A stretch of DNA of 64,000 bases from JACKJP01 sp050249695 (GCA_050249695.1 JBFWQA010000003.1:62001-126000); one strand, 5' to 3'. Numbered from the stretch's first letter, positions 8,906-18,123 are shown. Made by a program: numbers and translations. Notes: generated by a model not told the origin, from the letters alone.

Positions 8906-10467
8906 GTGCCGTGTCCTGACTGGCTTTGCTGCAAATCGTCGAAATTTTCGGTACTGACCCACTCCCGCAAGACACGTTTGAGGATCTTGCCGGAGGGGTT
9001 GAGGGGCATTTCGTCCACAAACAGGATCAGTTTGGGCTTTTTGTATCCCGCCAGATGTATCCGGCAATGCGCGAGCACCGCATCGCGCGTCAGCTGACTT
9101 CCGGGCTTGAGCCGCAACGCCGCGACAACGTTCTCCCCCCAGTATTCGTCAGGCACGCCGAAGACAGCTGCCTGGGCGACTTCGGGGAGCTGGTATAGAA
9201 TATCCTCTATCTCCTTGGAGAATATGTTCTCGCCGCCCGAAATGATCATGTCCTTGGACCGGTCTACAATATACATGTATCCCCGATCATCGAACCGGCC
9301 GAGATCGCCGGTCGCAAACCAGCCGCCCGGGACCGGTTGGGGCGGAATATCGCCCCCTTGCCAGATTGCTGTGATCACCTGATCGCCCTTGATCAGGATT
9401 TCTCCGACCTCTCCGGTGGGGACTTCTTTGCCTTGTCCGTCCACGACCTTTATCGCTGTCAGCGGCATCGCCCGGCCCACCGATCCCAAAAGCGGATCTC
9501 CGGTTCGGGCGGCAAGTTCGTGGTCGGTATCGCTTAGATACATGACAAGGCCGGCCGCCTCGGTCATGCCATAACCGCAACGGAAGCGCGCGCCGGGCAG
9601 GCGTTTCATCGCCTCGCGCAACGTCGTCAACGGCATTGGGGCCGAGCCGTAATAGACATGCTCGATCGAACTCAGGTCGATGTCTTTCGCATCGGCCTCC
9701 AACAGCATGCTGATCATGGTGGGCGCGAGCGTGATGTCGGTGATCCGTCTTTCTTGTATCTGGGTCAGAAATTCCTCGCGATCGAATTTGCGCAAGAGGT
9801 GCACCGTGTTGCCGTGCAGATGCATTTCCAGCATTGCGTAGCCGGCGATATGATACATGGGCCAGGGCAGCAGCAGGCTTTTGTACTGGCCCGTACCCCA
9901 GCACAGCGACGAATTCACCACCCCCGCGACGATGTTGCGGTGCGTCAGCATCGCCGACTTTGGCAGGCCGGTGGTTCCGCTGGTAAAGAGCAACCAAGCC
10001 ACATCGTCCACGGACGGCACTATTGCAGGCGGATGCGCGCTGGCATTGCCGACCAGATCTTCATAACCTCCGGCCGCCGTTGCACCGGTGATCAATATGT
10101 GACGCACGCTGCCCACGGTGGCGCGAAGATAGTCCACGACATCAAGGAAATCCGGCTCCACAATGAGCACGCATGGACTGACGCTGGATAAAACACTCGC
10201 CATCTCCGCCGGCGTCAAACGGTAATTGATGACAACCATGGTCATTCCCGCTCTGGGAATGCCATAATATGCTTCTGCATATTCCAGCGAATTATAGGAA
10301 AGCACCGCGACCCGATCACCAGGCTCGGCCAGCGCCAGCAGCGCGTTGGCTAACTGACAACTGCGCGTGCGCAATTGACCGAAAGTTCGCTCAAGGCCGT
10401 GAAAGACTATAGCGGGGCGATCATTCGCGGCATGGGATTTGTGATCCAGAATTTCGTAGACCAGCAT
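8902..10467 (-). CDS. AMP-forming acyl-CoA ligase
   Basis: The 521-residue protein carries the full ANL-superfamily signature: ATP-binding TSGTTGLPK (162-170), YGMTEAAG near residue 300, TGDLGRFDDRGYMYIVDRSK near 395 and the C-terminal catalytic lysine in NPSGKILKR. It activates a carboxylic acid to its CoA thioester with ATP in the cytoplasm. The substrate-binding stretch does not identify a specific acid; a medium-chain or aromatic/alicyclic acid is likely. It sits directly downstream of livHMGF, which fits activation of the imported compound, and is translationally coupled (ATGA) to the lipocalin-like gene. Confidence 0.92.
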   Translation of the reverse strand: MLVYEILDHKSHAANDRPAIVFHGLERTFGQLRTRSCQLANALLALAEPGDRVAVLSYNSLEYAEAYYGIPRAGMTMVVINYRLTPAEMASVLSSVSPCVLIVEPDFLDVVDYLRATVGSVRHILITGATAAGGYEDLVGNASAHPPAIVPSVDDVAWLLFTSGTTGLPKSAMLTHRNIVAGVVNSSLCWGTGQYKSLLLPWPMYHIAGYAMLEMHLHGNTVHLLRKFDREEFLTQIQERRITDITLAPTMISMLLEADAKDIDLSSIEHVYYGSAPMPLTTLREAMKRLPGARFRCGYGMTEAAGLVMYLSDTDHELAARTGDPLLGSVGRAMPLTAIKVVDGQGKEVPTGEVGEILIKGDQVITAIWQGGDIPPQPVPGGWFATGDLGRFDDRGYMYIVDRSKDMIISGGENIFSKEIEDILYQLPEVAQAAVFGVPDEYWGENVVAALRLKPGSQLTRDAVLAHCRIHLAGYKKPKLILFVDEMPLNPSGKILKRVLREWVSTENFDDLQQSQSGHGT

Positions 10468-10523
10468 TGCGTCCCACTATGGCTTTTTGCTTCGATGACA
10501 AGAGGCTTGGCGACGGTGCGCGG

Positions 10524-11225
10524 TTAACTCAAAAAGACTTCGGCAACCGCATTGTCGTCGTCGAGATCGCTGGCGCTTAACACGCGGCTGACCTTTCCCT
10601 GATCGAGCACCTGCACGGTATCGCAGAGGTCCCGCAATATCTGCTTGTTCTGCTCCATCAGCACTAGACCCACCCCTTGTGTTCGAATGCTGGCCAAGAC
10701 CTCGATCAATCCGTCAATCGCCACCGGCGCCAGTCCAAGCGAGGGTTCATCCAAAATCATGAACTGCGGCCTTTGCAGCAACGCGCGCGCGATCGCGAGC
10801 ATTTGCTGCTCTCCGCCACTCATCGACGCTGCCTGATGCCTCGCCTTCTTGCGCAGCACCGGGAACATATCGCGCACATGCTCGAGGTCCGCAGCGAGCG
10901 GAACGACCCCTGCCCCATAAGCCGCAACGGCAAGGTTTTCATCAACGGTCAATTGCCCGAATATCATGCGTCCTTCCGGCACCAGCGATATGCCGCGCTT
11001 GATACGCTCCCGCGATCCAAGGCCGGTGATATCCGTACCGGCGATTTTGATTGTCCCGGCGTGCGGAAGGAGCTTGCCGATCATCGTGAGCGCAAGACAT
11101 GTTTTACCGGCGCCATTGCGGCCGATCATTCCCACCGCCTGTCCCGCATCCACAGCGATGTCGATCGCGGTGACCACAGAACTCCGGGGCCGGTATCCAG
11201 CGGAAAGGCCGGAGATTTCAAACAC
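10524..11225 (-). CDS. livF: ABC transporter ATPase, LivF type
   Basis: This is the second ATPase of a branched-chain/hydrophobic amino acid type (HAAT) importer. It has Walker A GRNGAGKT, signature MSGGEQQMLAIARAL and Walker B MILDEPSLGLAP. The start is taken as GTG at 11225, preceded by GGGGGACGG and overlapping the livG stop by eight bases. A longer frame beginning at a TTG (11270) is possible but has weaker signals. From GTG the length is 233 residues, usual for LivF. With LivG it forms the ATPase pair on the cytoplasmic side of LivHM. Confidence 0.93.
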   Translation of the reverse strand: MFEISGLSAGYRPRSSVVTAIDIAVDAGQAVGMIGRNGAGKTCLALTMIGKLLPHAGTIKIAGTDITGLGSRERIKRGISLVPEGRMIFGQLTVDENLAVAAYGAGVVPLAADLEHVRDMFPVLRKKARHQAASMSGGEQQMLAIARALLQRPQFMILDEPSLGLAPVAIDGLIEVLASIRTQGVGLVLMEQNKQILRDLCDTVQVLDQGKVSRVLSASDLDDDNAVAEVFLS

Positions 11226-11979
11226 GCGCGCCGTCCCCCTTTTTTCCTCCGCTGCGCCCGAGATAGGCAAGCTTCACGGCCTCATCGGCCAGGATTGCCT
11301 CTGTTGGACCTGAGGCAAGTACGGCGCCGGAAGTGAGAACGACGATGTTTTGACATAGCGCGGCGACAAAACTGACGTCGTGCTCGATCAGGAAAACGCC
11401 TGTTTCCGGCTGGTGTTTGGCAAACGTGCGGAGCGCTTCTTTAAGTTCACTGCGCTCATCCTGGCTTAAGCCCGCCGCAGGCTCGTCAAGCAACAGAATC
11501 TTCGCATGCGCGATTGAGGCACGTGCGATCTCCGCGATTTTGCGCACACCATAGGGCGCTTCGTCAGGCAATTGGTGGCAGTGGGCAGCGCAACCGAATT
11601 GTTCCGCCGCTGCCAATGCCCGTTTGCGCAACTGGGCTTCATTGATCCTGTCACCGCCTGCGGAAAGACGTTGCCCGATCATTATGTTTTCCAAAATCGT
11701 CAGCGAACCGGCCAATTGCGGGTGTTGGAAGGTGCGTACGATTCCGTGCATCCCCCGTTTAGAGGGTGCGAGCGCATTGATATTCTTTCCTGCGACAGCG
11801 ACATGCCCGCTGCTGGGTCGGTACACACCGCTCAACACATTGAGAAAAGTTGTCTTGCCGGAGCCGTTCGGACCGATAATGCCCAACCATTCCCCGGACA
11901 TCAGGCTGATATTGACATCGGTGAGGGCCTTGATGCCGCCGAACATTATGCCTATTCCTTCGGCACGCAATAACGTCAT
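11218..11979 (-). CDS. livG: ABC transporter ATPase, LivG type
   Basis: The product is 253 residues with Walker A GPNGSGKT (36-43), a typical LivG Q-loop, and the signature near VRKIAEIARASIAHAKILLLDEPAAGL. The ATG at 11979 overlaps the livM stop as ATGA, which sets the start; the same frame is open further upstream but only within livM. The signature segment is degenerate: GVRKIAEIARA where LSGGQQ-like residues normally stand, as seen in some LivG proteins that read YGxQRRLEIARA. Paired with LivF. Confidence 0.93.
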   Translation of the reverse strand: MTLLRAEGIGIMFGGIKALTDVNISLMSGEWLGIIGPNGSGKTTFLNVLSGVYRPSSGHVAVAGKNINALAPSKRGMHGIVRTFQHPQLAGSLTILENIMIGQRLSAGGDRINEAQLRKRALAAAEQFGCAAHCHQLPDEAPYGVRKIAEIARASIAHAKILLLDEPAAGLSQDERSELKEALRTFAKHQPETGVFLIEHDVSFVAALCQNIVVLTSGAVLASGPTEAILADEAVKLAYLGRSGGKKGDGARV

Positions 11980-13004
11980 CGTCGCGCCCCCGCCGCCCAC
12001 GTCCTGAGCAGAACGCGTTCCACCCCTTCCGCGATTCCTCGACCGCGCACCAGAAGCGCTACAAACAATATGACTCCGTATAGAATTCCTGTGCCGGCCG
12101 CCGGCACGATCATTTGAAGTTGCAGCGGGAAGGTTCCAACAAGAATCCCCCCCAACAGCGCACCGGTGGAGCTTCGCACCCCGCCGATAATGCCTCCTGT
12201 CAGCAAGGCGACGCTTAGCAAGGGCTCGAACTGCTGAGGGCTGACGTAACCGACGACCAGCGCGAAAAGCACGCCGCCGACGCCGCCGACAAACGACGCC
12301 CAGGTCCACACCAGAATTTGCGTATAGCGTACATTAAGGCCAAATACCGTCGCAGCCGGCGGGCTTTCACCAACGATCAGAGCCAGCCGTCCCACACGAC
12401 CATTGAACAGCCATGCCGATATCAGCCCGATAATCAGGAAAAGCCCGGCACACAGTATAAGCATTCCCATAGATGAACCGCCGACGACCACGCCGAAAAG
12501 CTTTGGATCAATCGGCAAGCCGGCGCCCTCCGCCCCTCCTGTGAACGGCTGGAGTGCAACTGCAAGGCCTGGAACTGCAAACGCCAGAGCGATGGTGGAC
12601 AGAGCGGTGAAAATGCCGTTCAGGCGCACCGTGGGTATCGCCAGCAGCGCCCCCGAAAGCGTGGTGAAGCCTACCCCGAAAAGCATTGAGACCGGTAAGG
12701 GCAGACCGATTTTCAAGGCATAGGCCACAGCATAGGATCCAAACGCCATTATGGCGCTCATGCCGATATTGATCTCGCCCAGAATGGCGGTGATCGGATT
12801 GTTTCCAACGATGACGATGGCGTACACGATGCCAAGAATAAGCGCGTAGCGCATCGACGCCGTGCTGTTTGCAGCATAGATGACAACAGCCAGGGTCGCC
12901 AAAATCAGAACAAGCTGACGCAGAGGCAAAAGCACCCCCCGCCCGGTCTGAATCGAGGTTGTGACCGTGCCGATACTCATCCGACTGAACATCCCCGACC
13001 TCAT
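11976..13004 (-). CDS. livM: Branched-chain amino acid type ABC permease, LivM
   Basis: The 342-residue protein has about nine to ten hydrophobic segments and the LivM-type motif region around GEINIGMSAIMAFGSYAVA (about 70-90). Its start overlaps the livH stop (ATGA at 13001-13004). With LivH it forms the inner-membrane channel of the importer. In catabolic clusters such HAAT systems often carry aromatic or aliphatic carboxylates instead of amino acids. The neighbouring CoA ligase supports that here, but the ligand cannot be read from the sequence. Confidence 0.92.
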   Translation of the reverse strand: MRSGMFSRMSIGTVTTSIQTGRGVLLPLRQLVLILATLAVVIYAANSTASMRYALILGIVYAIVIVGNNPITAILGEINIGMSAIMAFGSYAVAYALKIGLPLPVSMLFGVGFTTLSGALLAIPTVRLNGIFTALSTIALAFAVPGLAVALQPFTGGAEGAGLPIDPKLFGVVVGGSSMGMLILCAGLFLIIGLISAWLFNGRVGRLALIVGESPPAATVFGLNVRYTQILVWTWASFVGGVGGVLFALVVGYVSPQQFEPLLSVALLTGGIIGGVRSSTGALLGGILVGTFPLQLQMIVPAAGTGILYGVILFVALLVRGRGIAEGVERVLLRTWAAGARR

Positions 13005-13873
13005 ACTCTTATGATCCTCCGCCGACCGAATAGTCCGGCCGGACGGACAAGCAGCACCGAGATCAGGATGATGAAGATTACCGTCGGCACGAGGCTGGGA
13101 TTGAGATATGCCGCTGTCAGATTGCTGGCGATACCTACGATAACCCCCGCGATCATCGCGCCGAAGATACTTTCGAAACCGCCCACCACCACCGCGCAGA
13201 AACTGAAAATCAGAAGCGAATTGACCGAGCTGGGCGTGAGGGCGAAGAGCGGTGCAACGAACAATCCTGCAACTCCCGCCAGCCCGCCTGCTATCGCCCA
13301 GCTGAGGCGGCGCAAAAGCACTGTCGGGACACCCAGCAGTTCAGCCGCCTCGGGCGAGTCGCTGAGCGCCCGCATGGCGATACCTGCGCGCCATTTGTTG
13401 AAGACCAGACCAAGCAAGGCGAAAATAGCGACGCTGCAAACCATCGCCAGCGTATTCTGGGCGGTCAGACCTACCGGCCCGATGTTGAATACAACATTGT
13501 CGCCGAAAGAGGGAAATGCTCTGGCCGTTGCCCCCACGGTAACGTTCTCGATGCCCTGGATGGTTGTGCCCACGGCAATCGTCGTCAACGCCGCCGTGAG
13601 CAGGCCGAAACGTTCCATGGGAACGACCAGGAACGTGCCGATCAGTCCCCCGAGAACCGCTCCTGCCAGCACGACAGCCACTGCGACCACCGGGTACGGA
13701 GCTCCGAGCTGATAGATCCAGTATCCGAAATACAGCGCGACCGCCGCGATGTCTCCCTGCGCGAAACTGATATAACCGGAAGTACGGAAGATCACGACCA
13801 GCCCAGCGCCGGCAAGGGCGTATAACAAGCCTGTGATTGTGCCGACCACAATCGCAGAAATAAGGATGTCCAT
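13001..13873 (-). CDS. livH: Branched-chain amino acid type ABC permease, LivH
   Basis: The 290-residue integral membrane protein opens with MDILISAIVVGTITGLLYAL and contains the conserved GYISFAQGDIAAVALYFGY region (about 34-52) typical of LivH. It has about eight hydrophobic spans. It lies 26 bases downstream of the substrate-binding protein gene and overlaps livM by four bases, so the permease genes are co-translated. Confidence 0.93.
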   Translation of the reverse strand: MDILISAIVVGTITGLLYALAGAGLVVIFRTSGYISFAQGDIAAVALYFGYWIYQLGAPYPVVAVAVVLAGAVLGGLIGTFLVVPMERFGLLTAALTTIAVGTTIQGIENVTVGATARAFPSFGDNVVFNIGPVGLTAQNTLAMVCSVAIFALLGLVFNKWRAGIAMRALSDSPEAAELLGVPTVLLRRLSWAIAGGLAGVAGLFVAPLFALTPSSVNSLLIFSFCAVVVGGFESIFGAMIAGVIVGIASNLTAAYLNPSLVPTVIFIILISVLLVRPAGLFGRRRIIRV

Positions 13874-13899
13874 ATGAAACGCCCTTGCCCGCGGCTAGC

Positions 13900-15069
13900 C
13901 TAGAACTGAACGAAATCAGCAGCCCTCTCGAAGGCACCGCTATCGCTCAGCACCAGTATCTGGGCTTTCTTCGCACCCGAGTGGTCCGTAGCGGTCCACT
14001 CCAGCCCTTGAATATAGTCGTTGTCGATCTTCAGACCGACCATCGACTTCAACAGCAGATCCCGGGTGATATCGCCACCTTTACTGGCGCCAACCGCTGC
14101 TTTGACAGCTTCCGTACAGCCAAGAGCCACAGTCCAACCCTGAATGACGAGCGGATCGTTAATGTTCGTCTTGGGGAAATACTTTGCCATCGCATCCCGG
14201 TAGGATTTGGCAGAGTCGCTGGAACTCAGCTGGAACGGGGTCGAGAAATAAACCTTCCCCTTTGCGCTGCCATTGGTCAAATCCACCAAAGACGTATTGG
14301 CGCCAGCGAAGGTCGAACCCCACAAAGGTTCATAACCGATCTGCTTGCCGGCATTGATCAGGCGCGCAAGAGTGGGCGCCGATGCGTTTGCAATAACCAT
14401 CTCGGCACCGGACGCTTTGATCGCGGCGAGTTGAGAGGTGAAGTCGGTCGCCGCCTGATCGAATATCTGGGAGGCCGCCACCGTCATCCCCTTGGACTTC
14501 AGATAGGCATCCACAGCCTCAGCCGCGGGCTTTCCCGTAGCGTCATCGCTATACAGATTGGCGATCTTTTTGAGTTTCAGATTGTTGACAGCAAAACCGG
14601 CGATCGCGGTGCCAAGCTGCGTGTAGGTGGAGATAACCTCGAACGTATTGTCATTCAGCAGTGTGTCGGATCCAGACGTGGGAATGACAGGAACACCGCG
14701 GGCGGCAAGATAGTCTTTGACCGCAGCATTGTTGCGCGAACCGGTGGTTCCGCAAATCATGGCGACGTTCACAGTTTCCACCAGGTCGCGGGTGACCCCC
14801 GGAGTATTAGCGGGATTGAACTGATCGTCACGGACGATGAATTCGATTTTGTAGCCGTCGATACCGCCCTGGTCGTTGACCATATTGAAGGCGGCCTTCA
14901 TGCCGTCGAACACGGGCGCCAGCGCCGCGTAGGTACCACTGAGCGGCCCCGCTGCACCCAGCGTTATCGTTTTGCCCTGCGCAAGAGCGGCACCCGGAAT
15001 TCCTGAAGCTAAGAGCATGGCGGCGAGACTTGCGGCCAGCCTGACGGAACCAATGTTCAATTTATGCAT
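13900..15069 (-). CDS. Periplasmic substrate-binding protein, LivK type
   Basis: The start is the ATG at 15069, placed by a strong GGAGGAG ribosome binding site and by the signal peptide that follows (residues 1 to about 29, ending GAALAQG). The mature part has the type I periplasmic binding fold, with LGAAGPLSGTYAALAPVFDG near the N-terminus and YSDDATGKPAAEAVDAYLKS in the hinge region. The 389-residue length is normal for the family. It delivers a ligand to LivHMGF. The distance from amino-acid binding proteins cannot be judged by eye, so the ligand is left open. Confidence 0.92.
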   Translation of the reverse strand: MHKLNIGSVRLAASLAAMLLASGIPGAALAQGKTITLGAAGPLSGTYAALAPVFDGMKAAFNMVNDQGGIDGYKIEFIVRDDQFNPANTPGVTRDLVETVNVAMICGTTGSRNNAAVKDYLAARGVPVIPTSGSDTLLNDNTFEVISTYTQLGTAIAGFAVNNLKLKKIANLYSDDATGKPAAEAVDAYLKSKGMTVAASQIFDQAATDFTSQLAAIKASGAEMVIANASAPTLARLINAGKQIGYEPLWGSTFAGANTSLVDLTNGSAKGKVYFSTPFQLSSSDSAKSYRDAMAKYFPKTNINDPLVIQGWTVALGCTEAVKAAVGASKGGDITRDLLLKSMVGLKIDNDYIQGLEWTATDHSGAKKAQILVLSDSGAFERAADFVQF

Positions 15070-15132
15070 TTTTGTTCTCCTCCCAGAGTTGTAACATTTC
15101 CTCTCTTCATCCATCGCCGATGGAAGAAGCCC

Positions 15133-16185
15133 TTAAGCGGTCAGCACCGCCCTGCCCACAATCTTGCCCTGCGCGAGCAGGTTCAGCGCGTCGTTGGCCT
15201 TGCTCATTGGCATGGTCGTGATCGCCGGCACGGGCACTTTTCCTTGTTTGGCCAAATCGACAAGCTCTCTCAGCTCGCCTATGCCTCCGGTCAGCACAGC
15301 CTGTATCGAGGTCCGGCGAAATATTGTCGTAGCGAGCGAAATCGTCAGTTCGCCGCCGCTCATGCCCACGAGTACAAGTCTGCCGCCCTTGGCCAGGACT
15401 TGAAACCCGACGCTCGCGGTGGTGTCGTTGTTGACGAAATCGATGACTGCCTTGGGGCGAGTGCCGCCGGCGTCAATGATCTTTCGGGCAAGCTCCGGTG
15501 CGGCGCCATCGATGGTGGCCGTTGCGCCGGCGTGAGTGGCTGCAATGCGTTTGTCTTCGTCGATATCTATCGAAACAATATTTTTGTGACCAAACGCCTT
15601 CAGCATGCCCACTGCCAGCAGCCCCAATCCGCCGGCACCGAAAAGTACGATCGGCTCCTCCGGCGCAAGCGGGAAAGCACGCTTGATTGCTCCATAGACG
15701 GTAATGCCCGAGCAACTGAGAACCGAGGCGGCTGCGGGATCGAGGTCACCGAGCGGAACAACGTATCGCGACGACGGAACTTTGACGTATTGCGCGAACC
15801 CACCGTGTTGCACGACGCCGAGGCTTTGCTGGCGCGAGCACAAATTGTCCAGCTCGTCTTTGCAATATTCGCATTGGCCGCATCCCACCCAAGGATATAC
15901 GATGACCCGATCGCCGATTTTCACATTGGACGCACGAGGCCCGACGTTGGAGACGACACCAACGATTTCGTGACCAGGGGCGCGTGGCAATACCACGCCG
16001 GTATCCTGTACCTTCAGGACCTTGCCCCCGCCTAAATTATATGCGCCCTTCCAGAAATGCAGATCGGAGTGGCACACCCCACAGTGGCTGACCTTGACGA
16101 CCACCTCTTCATCGTGGGGCAGGGGTGTCTCGATCTCGATCAGATCCAGTGGCGCGCCATTTTCGACCACGGCCCAAGCTTGCAC
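15133..16185 (-). CDS. Zinc-dependent alcohol dehydrogenase
   Basis: The 350-residue protein belongs to the medium-chain dehydrogenases. The catalytic-zinc region is SHCGVCHSDLHFWKG with PGHEIVG. The structural-zinc cysteines are in GCGQCEYCKDELDNLC. The nucleotide-binding motif is FGAGGLG. The start is GTG at 16185, supported by GGGGGAGG nine bases upstream; the frame continues to 16317, but that extension (many Arg, no family match) looks untranslated. First gene of the leftward operon and divergent from the aldehyde dehydrogenase, so the pair could oxidise an alcohol to the acid that the CoA ligase activates. Confidence 0.92.
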   Translation of the reverse strand: MQAWAVVENGAPLDLIEIETPLPHDEEVVVKVSHCGVCHSDLHFWKGAYNLGGGKVLKVQDTGVVLPRAPGHEIVGVVSNVGPRASNVKIGDRVIVYPWVGCGQCEYCKDELDNLCSRQQSLGVVQHGGFAQYVKVPSSRYVVPLGDLDPAAASVLSCSGITVYGAIKRAFPLAPEEPIVLFGAGGLGLLAVGMLKAFGHKNIVSIDIDEDKRIAATHAGATATIDGAAPELARKIIDAGGTRPKAVIDFVNNDTTASVGFQVLAKGGRLVLVGMSGGELTISLATTIFRRTSIQAVLTGGIGELRELVDLAKQGKVPVPAITTMPMSKANDALNLLAQGKIVGRAVLTA

Positions 16186-16578
16186 CTGAAGTTCCCTCCC
16201 CCTGCGGGTTCCGCAGACAGCGAATTTGCGGACCCGCACACTTCCGTGCCGGCTCTCGCCTCGCCCTGTCATTCTGTTGGCAGCAATTGATTCTACAGGC
16301 CTATTAGCTTTAGGCAAGCGAGCTTCAGCGCCACCCTCCCTATTTTCGAAAATTGACTCAGTTTTTGATTTATGTCAATCGGCTAGTGCTGAGCAGGGCA
16401 GGTAACGGGCCGCACTCACCCGTTTCTCCGAAGGGCAATGAGTTGCGCGTCTGGCTTTATGGATGCCGACAACAGTCCTCCCCATTGAAAGGGCGGCAGC
16501 ATGTTCAGCGGCACCTGGATGAGTAGATTTTGATCGTTGGCAATGGGCAGAGCATCATCTGCCTCTTGGAGGGGAAAA
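16186..16578. other. Divergent promoter region of alcohol and aldehyde dehydrogenase genes
   Basis: No gene is seen. The region holds copy 3 of the repeated regulatory element and must carry both promoters. The stretch 16340-16385 is strikingly AT-rich against a GC-rich background. Confidence 0.6.
16343..16378. promoter_or_regulatory. Putative operator, copy 3 of 3, with overlapping FNR/FixK-like box
   Basis: TTTTCGAAAATTGACTC (16343-16359) is identical to the copy at 5579. TTGAC at 16353-16357 and GTCAA at 16374-16378 form the same inverted repeat with a 16-base spacer. The right part also reads TTGATTTATGTCAA (16365-16378), which fits the FNR/FixK consensus TTGAT-N4-RTCAA, so the true binder is ambiguous. 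It lies 158 bases from the alcohol dehydrogenase start and 201 from the aldehyde dehydrogenase start. Confidence 0.55.
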
Positions 16579-18036
16579 ATGACCGCATCCGTGGGGCGCG
16601 AGATCGGCGATATCTCGCTTTTTATCGACAATGAATGGGTCCGCGACACCGACCGGCGGCTTGAAGTGATCAACCCGGCCGACCAGCAGCGCATTGGCAC
16701 AGTGGCAGTGGCGCAGTCCCGGCATCTGGAAGCGGCACTGGCCTCCGCTCAACAGGGCTTTGAGGTATGGAGGCGCACGGATGCTGTGTCACGCGGCGCC
16801 ATCCTGATGCGCGCAGCGAGCCTTGTTCGAGAGCGAGCGCCGCAAACCGCACGTCTACTGACGCTGGAACAGGGCAAACCCTTCCGGCATGCTTTGACTG
16901 AAGTGCTTGATGCAGCCGAGATCATGGAATGGTATGCAAGCGAAGCGGGCCGCATCACCGGCACGCTCCTGCCGCCGCGAAAGTCCGGTGCGCGTCAAAG
17001 CGTTTTTGCCGAACCAATCGGCCCGGTCGCCGCCTTCACCCCTTGGAATTTTCCGGTCCTCCTCACGAGCCGAAAGATATCGGCGGCGCTCGCCGCCGGC
17101 TGCAGCTGCATCTTAAAGCCGTCTGAGGAGACCCCCGCCGCCGTGGCAACCCTCGCGGATGCTCTCAGGGATGCCGGTTTGCCGCCGGGTGTTCTAAATG
17201 TCGTGTATGGCGATCCCTCCAGCATCGCGGCGCATTTGATACCCTCGCCGACCATCCGCAAAGTCTCGCTGACCGGATCGATCGCCGCGGGGCGCGCCGT
17301 GGCTGCACTGGCCGCGCAAGGTCCAAAGCCCTGCACGATGGAACTTGGCGGGCATGCACCGGTTTTCGTCCTGCCCGACGCCGACATCGACTTTTCAGCA
17401 AAACTCGCCGCGGTCAGCAAGACATACAATGCCGGCCAGGTATGCACATCGCCAACCAGGTTTTTCGTTCATTCAAGCGTTTTCGAGAGCTTCGCAAAAT
17501 CGCTGGCCGGAAATCTCGAGCGGACCCGTATCGGTGACGGCATGGATGCCGACAGCCGCATGGGGCCGTTGGCAAACCAGCGCAGGCTGGACGCAATGGA
17601 CGAATTGACCCGGGATGCTTTGGACAAGGGAGCCGATCTGCTGACCGGCGGAAAGCGCATCGGCAATAGCGGCTATTTCTGGCAACCGACCTTGCTCGCC
17701 AATGTCACAGCGGATATGGCCGTCACCGCGACCGAACCCTTCGGGCCGATCGCCACTCTTGAGCGCTATGACGAGCTTGACGAGGCGGTGGCGATTTCCA
17801 ATCGCTCGACGGTCGGCCTGGCAGCTTACGTGTTCTCGCGGTCCGGCGACATTGCCGCGCGCATCGCCGACGGTCTGGACGTCGGCGTGGTCGGAATTAA
17901 CTCCTTCGAACTTGCCAATCCCGAAGCGCCGTTCTCCGGTGTCAAGAGCAGCGGCTATGGATACGAAGGAGGTTCGTGGGGCCTTGAGGGGTATTTGCAT
18001 TACAAATATGTCAACCAGCTCAACCGGAATGGCTGA
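16579..18036 (+). CDS. NAD(P)-dependent aldehyde dehydrogenase
   Basis: The 485-residue protein has the ALDH catalytic pair: glutamate E255 in MELGGHAP and cysteine C289 in NAGQVCTSPTRFFVH, together with FTPWNFPVLL for cofactor binding. It most resembles succinate-semialdehyde/betaine aldehyde type enzymes. The ATG at 16579 follows TTGGAGGGGAAAA; a longer frame from 16537 lacks such a signal. It is transcribed away from the alcohol dehydrogenase and converges with the SDR gene. The likely role is oxidation of the pathway aldehyde to a carboxylate. Confidence 0.93.
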   Translation: MTASVGREIGDISLFIDNEWVRDTDRRLEVINPADQQRIGTVAVAQSRHLEAALASAQQGFEVWRRTDAVSRGAILMRAASLVRERAPQTARLLTLEQGKPFRHALTEVLDAAEIMEWYASEAGRITGTLLPPRKSGARQSVFAEPIGPVAAFTPWNFPVLLTSRKISAALAAGCSCILKPSEETPAAVATLADALRDAGLPPGVLNVVYGDPSSIAAHLIPSPTIRKVSLTGSIAAGRAVAALAAQGPKPCTMELGGHAPVFVLPDADIDFSAKLAAVSKTYNAGQVCTSPTRFFVHSSVFESFAKSLAGNLERTRIGDGMDADSRMGPLANQRRLDAMDELTRDALDKGADLLTGGKRIGNSGYFWQPTLLANVTADMAVTATEPFGPIATLERYDELDEAVAISNRSTVGLAAYVFSRSGDIAARIADGLDVGVVGINSFELANPEAPFSGVKSSGYGYEGGSWGLEGYLHYKYVNQLNRNG

Positions 18037-18123
18037 TGGGATGCCGCAACGGCCGCGCTGACGCAGCGGAAGACTGCGGAAGAGCGCGCGGAGCCGTTTG
18101 CCACTCCAATCCCGGTCGGACAA

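Noticed and set aside
11218..12309. Longer LivG start at 12309
   Set aside because: The extra 110 residues are Arg-rich shadow of livM; ATG 11979 overlaps the livM stop and matches the normal LivG length.
13885..15006. 373-codon plus-strand frame opposite the substrate-binding protein
   Set aside because: No family resemblance, and the opposite strand encodes a clear LivK-type protein with signal peptide and ribosome binding site.
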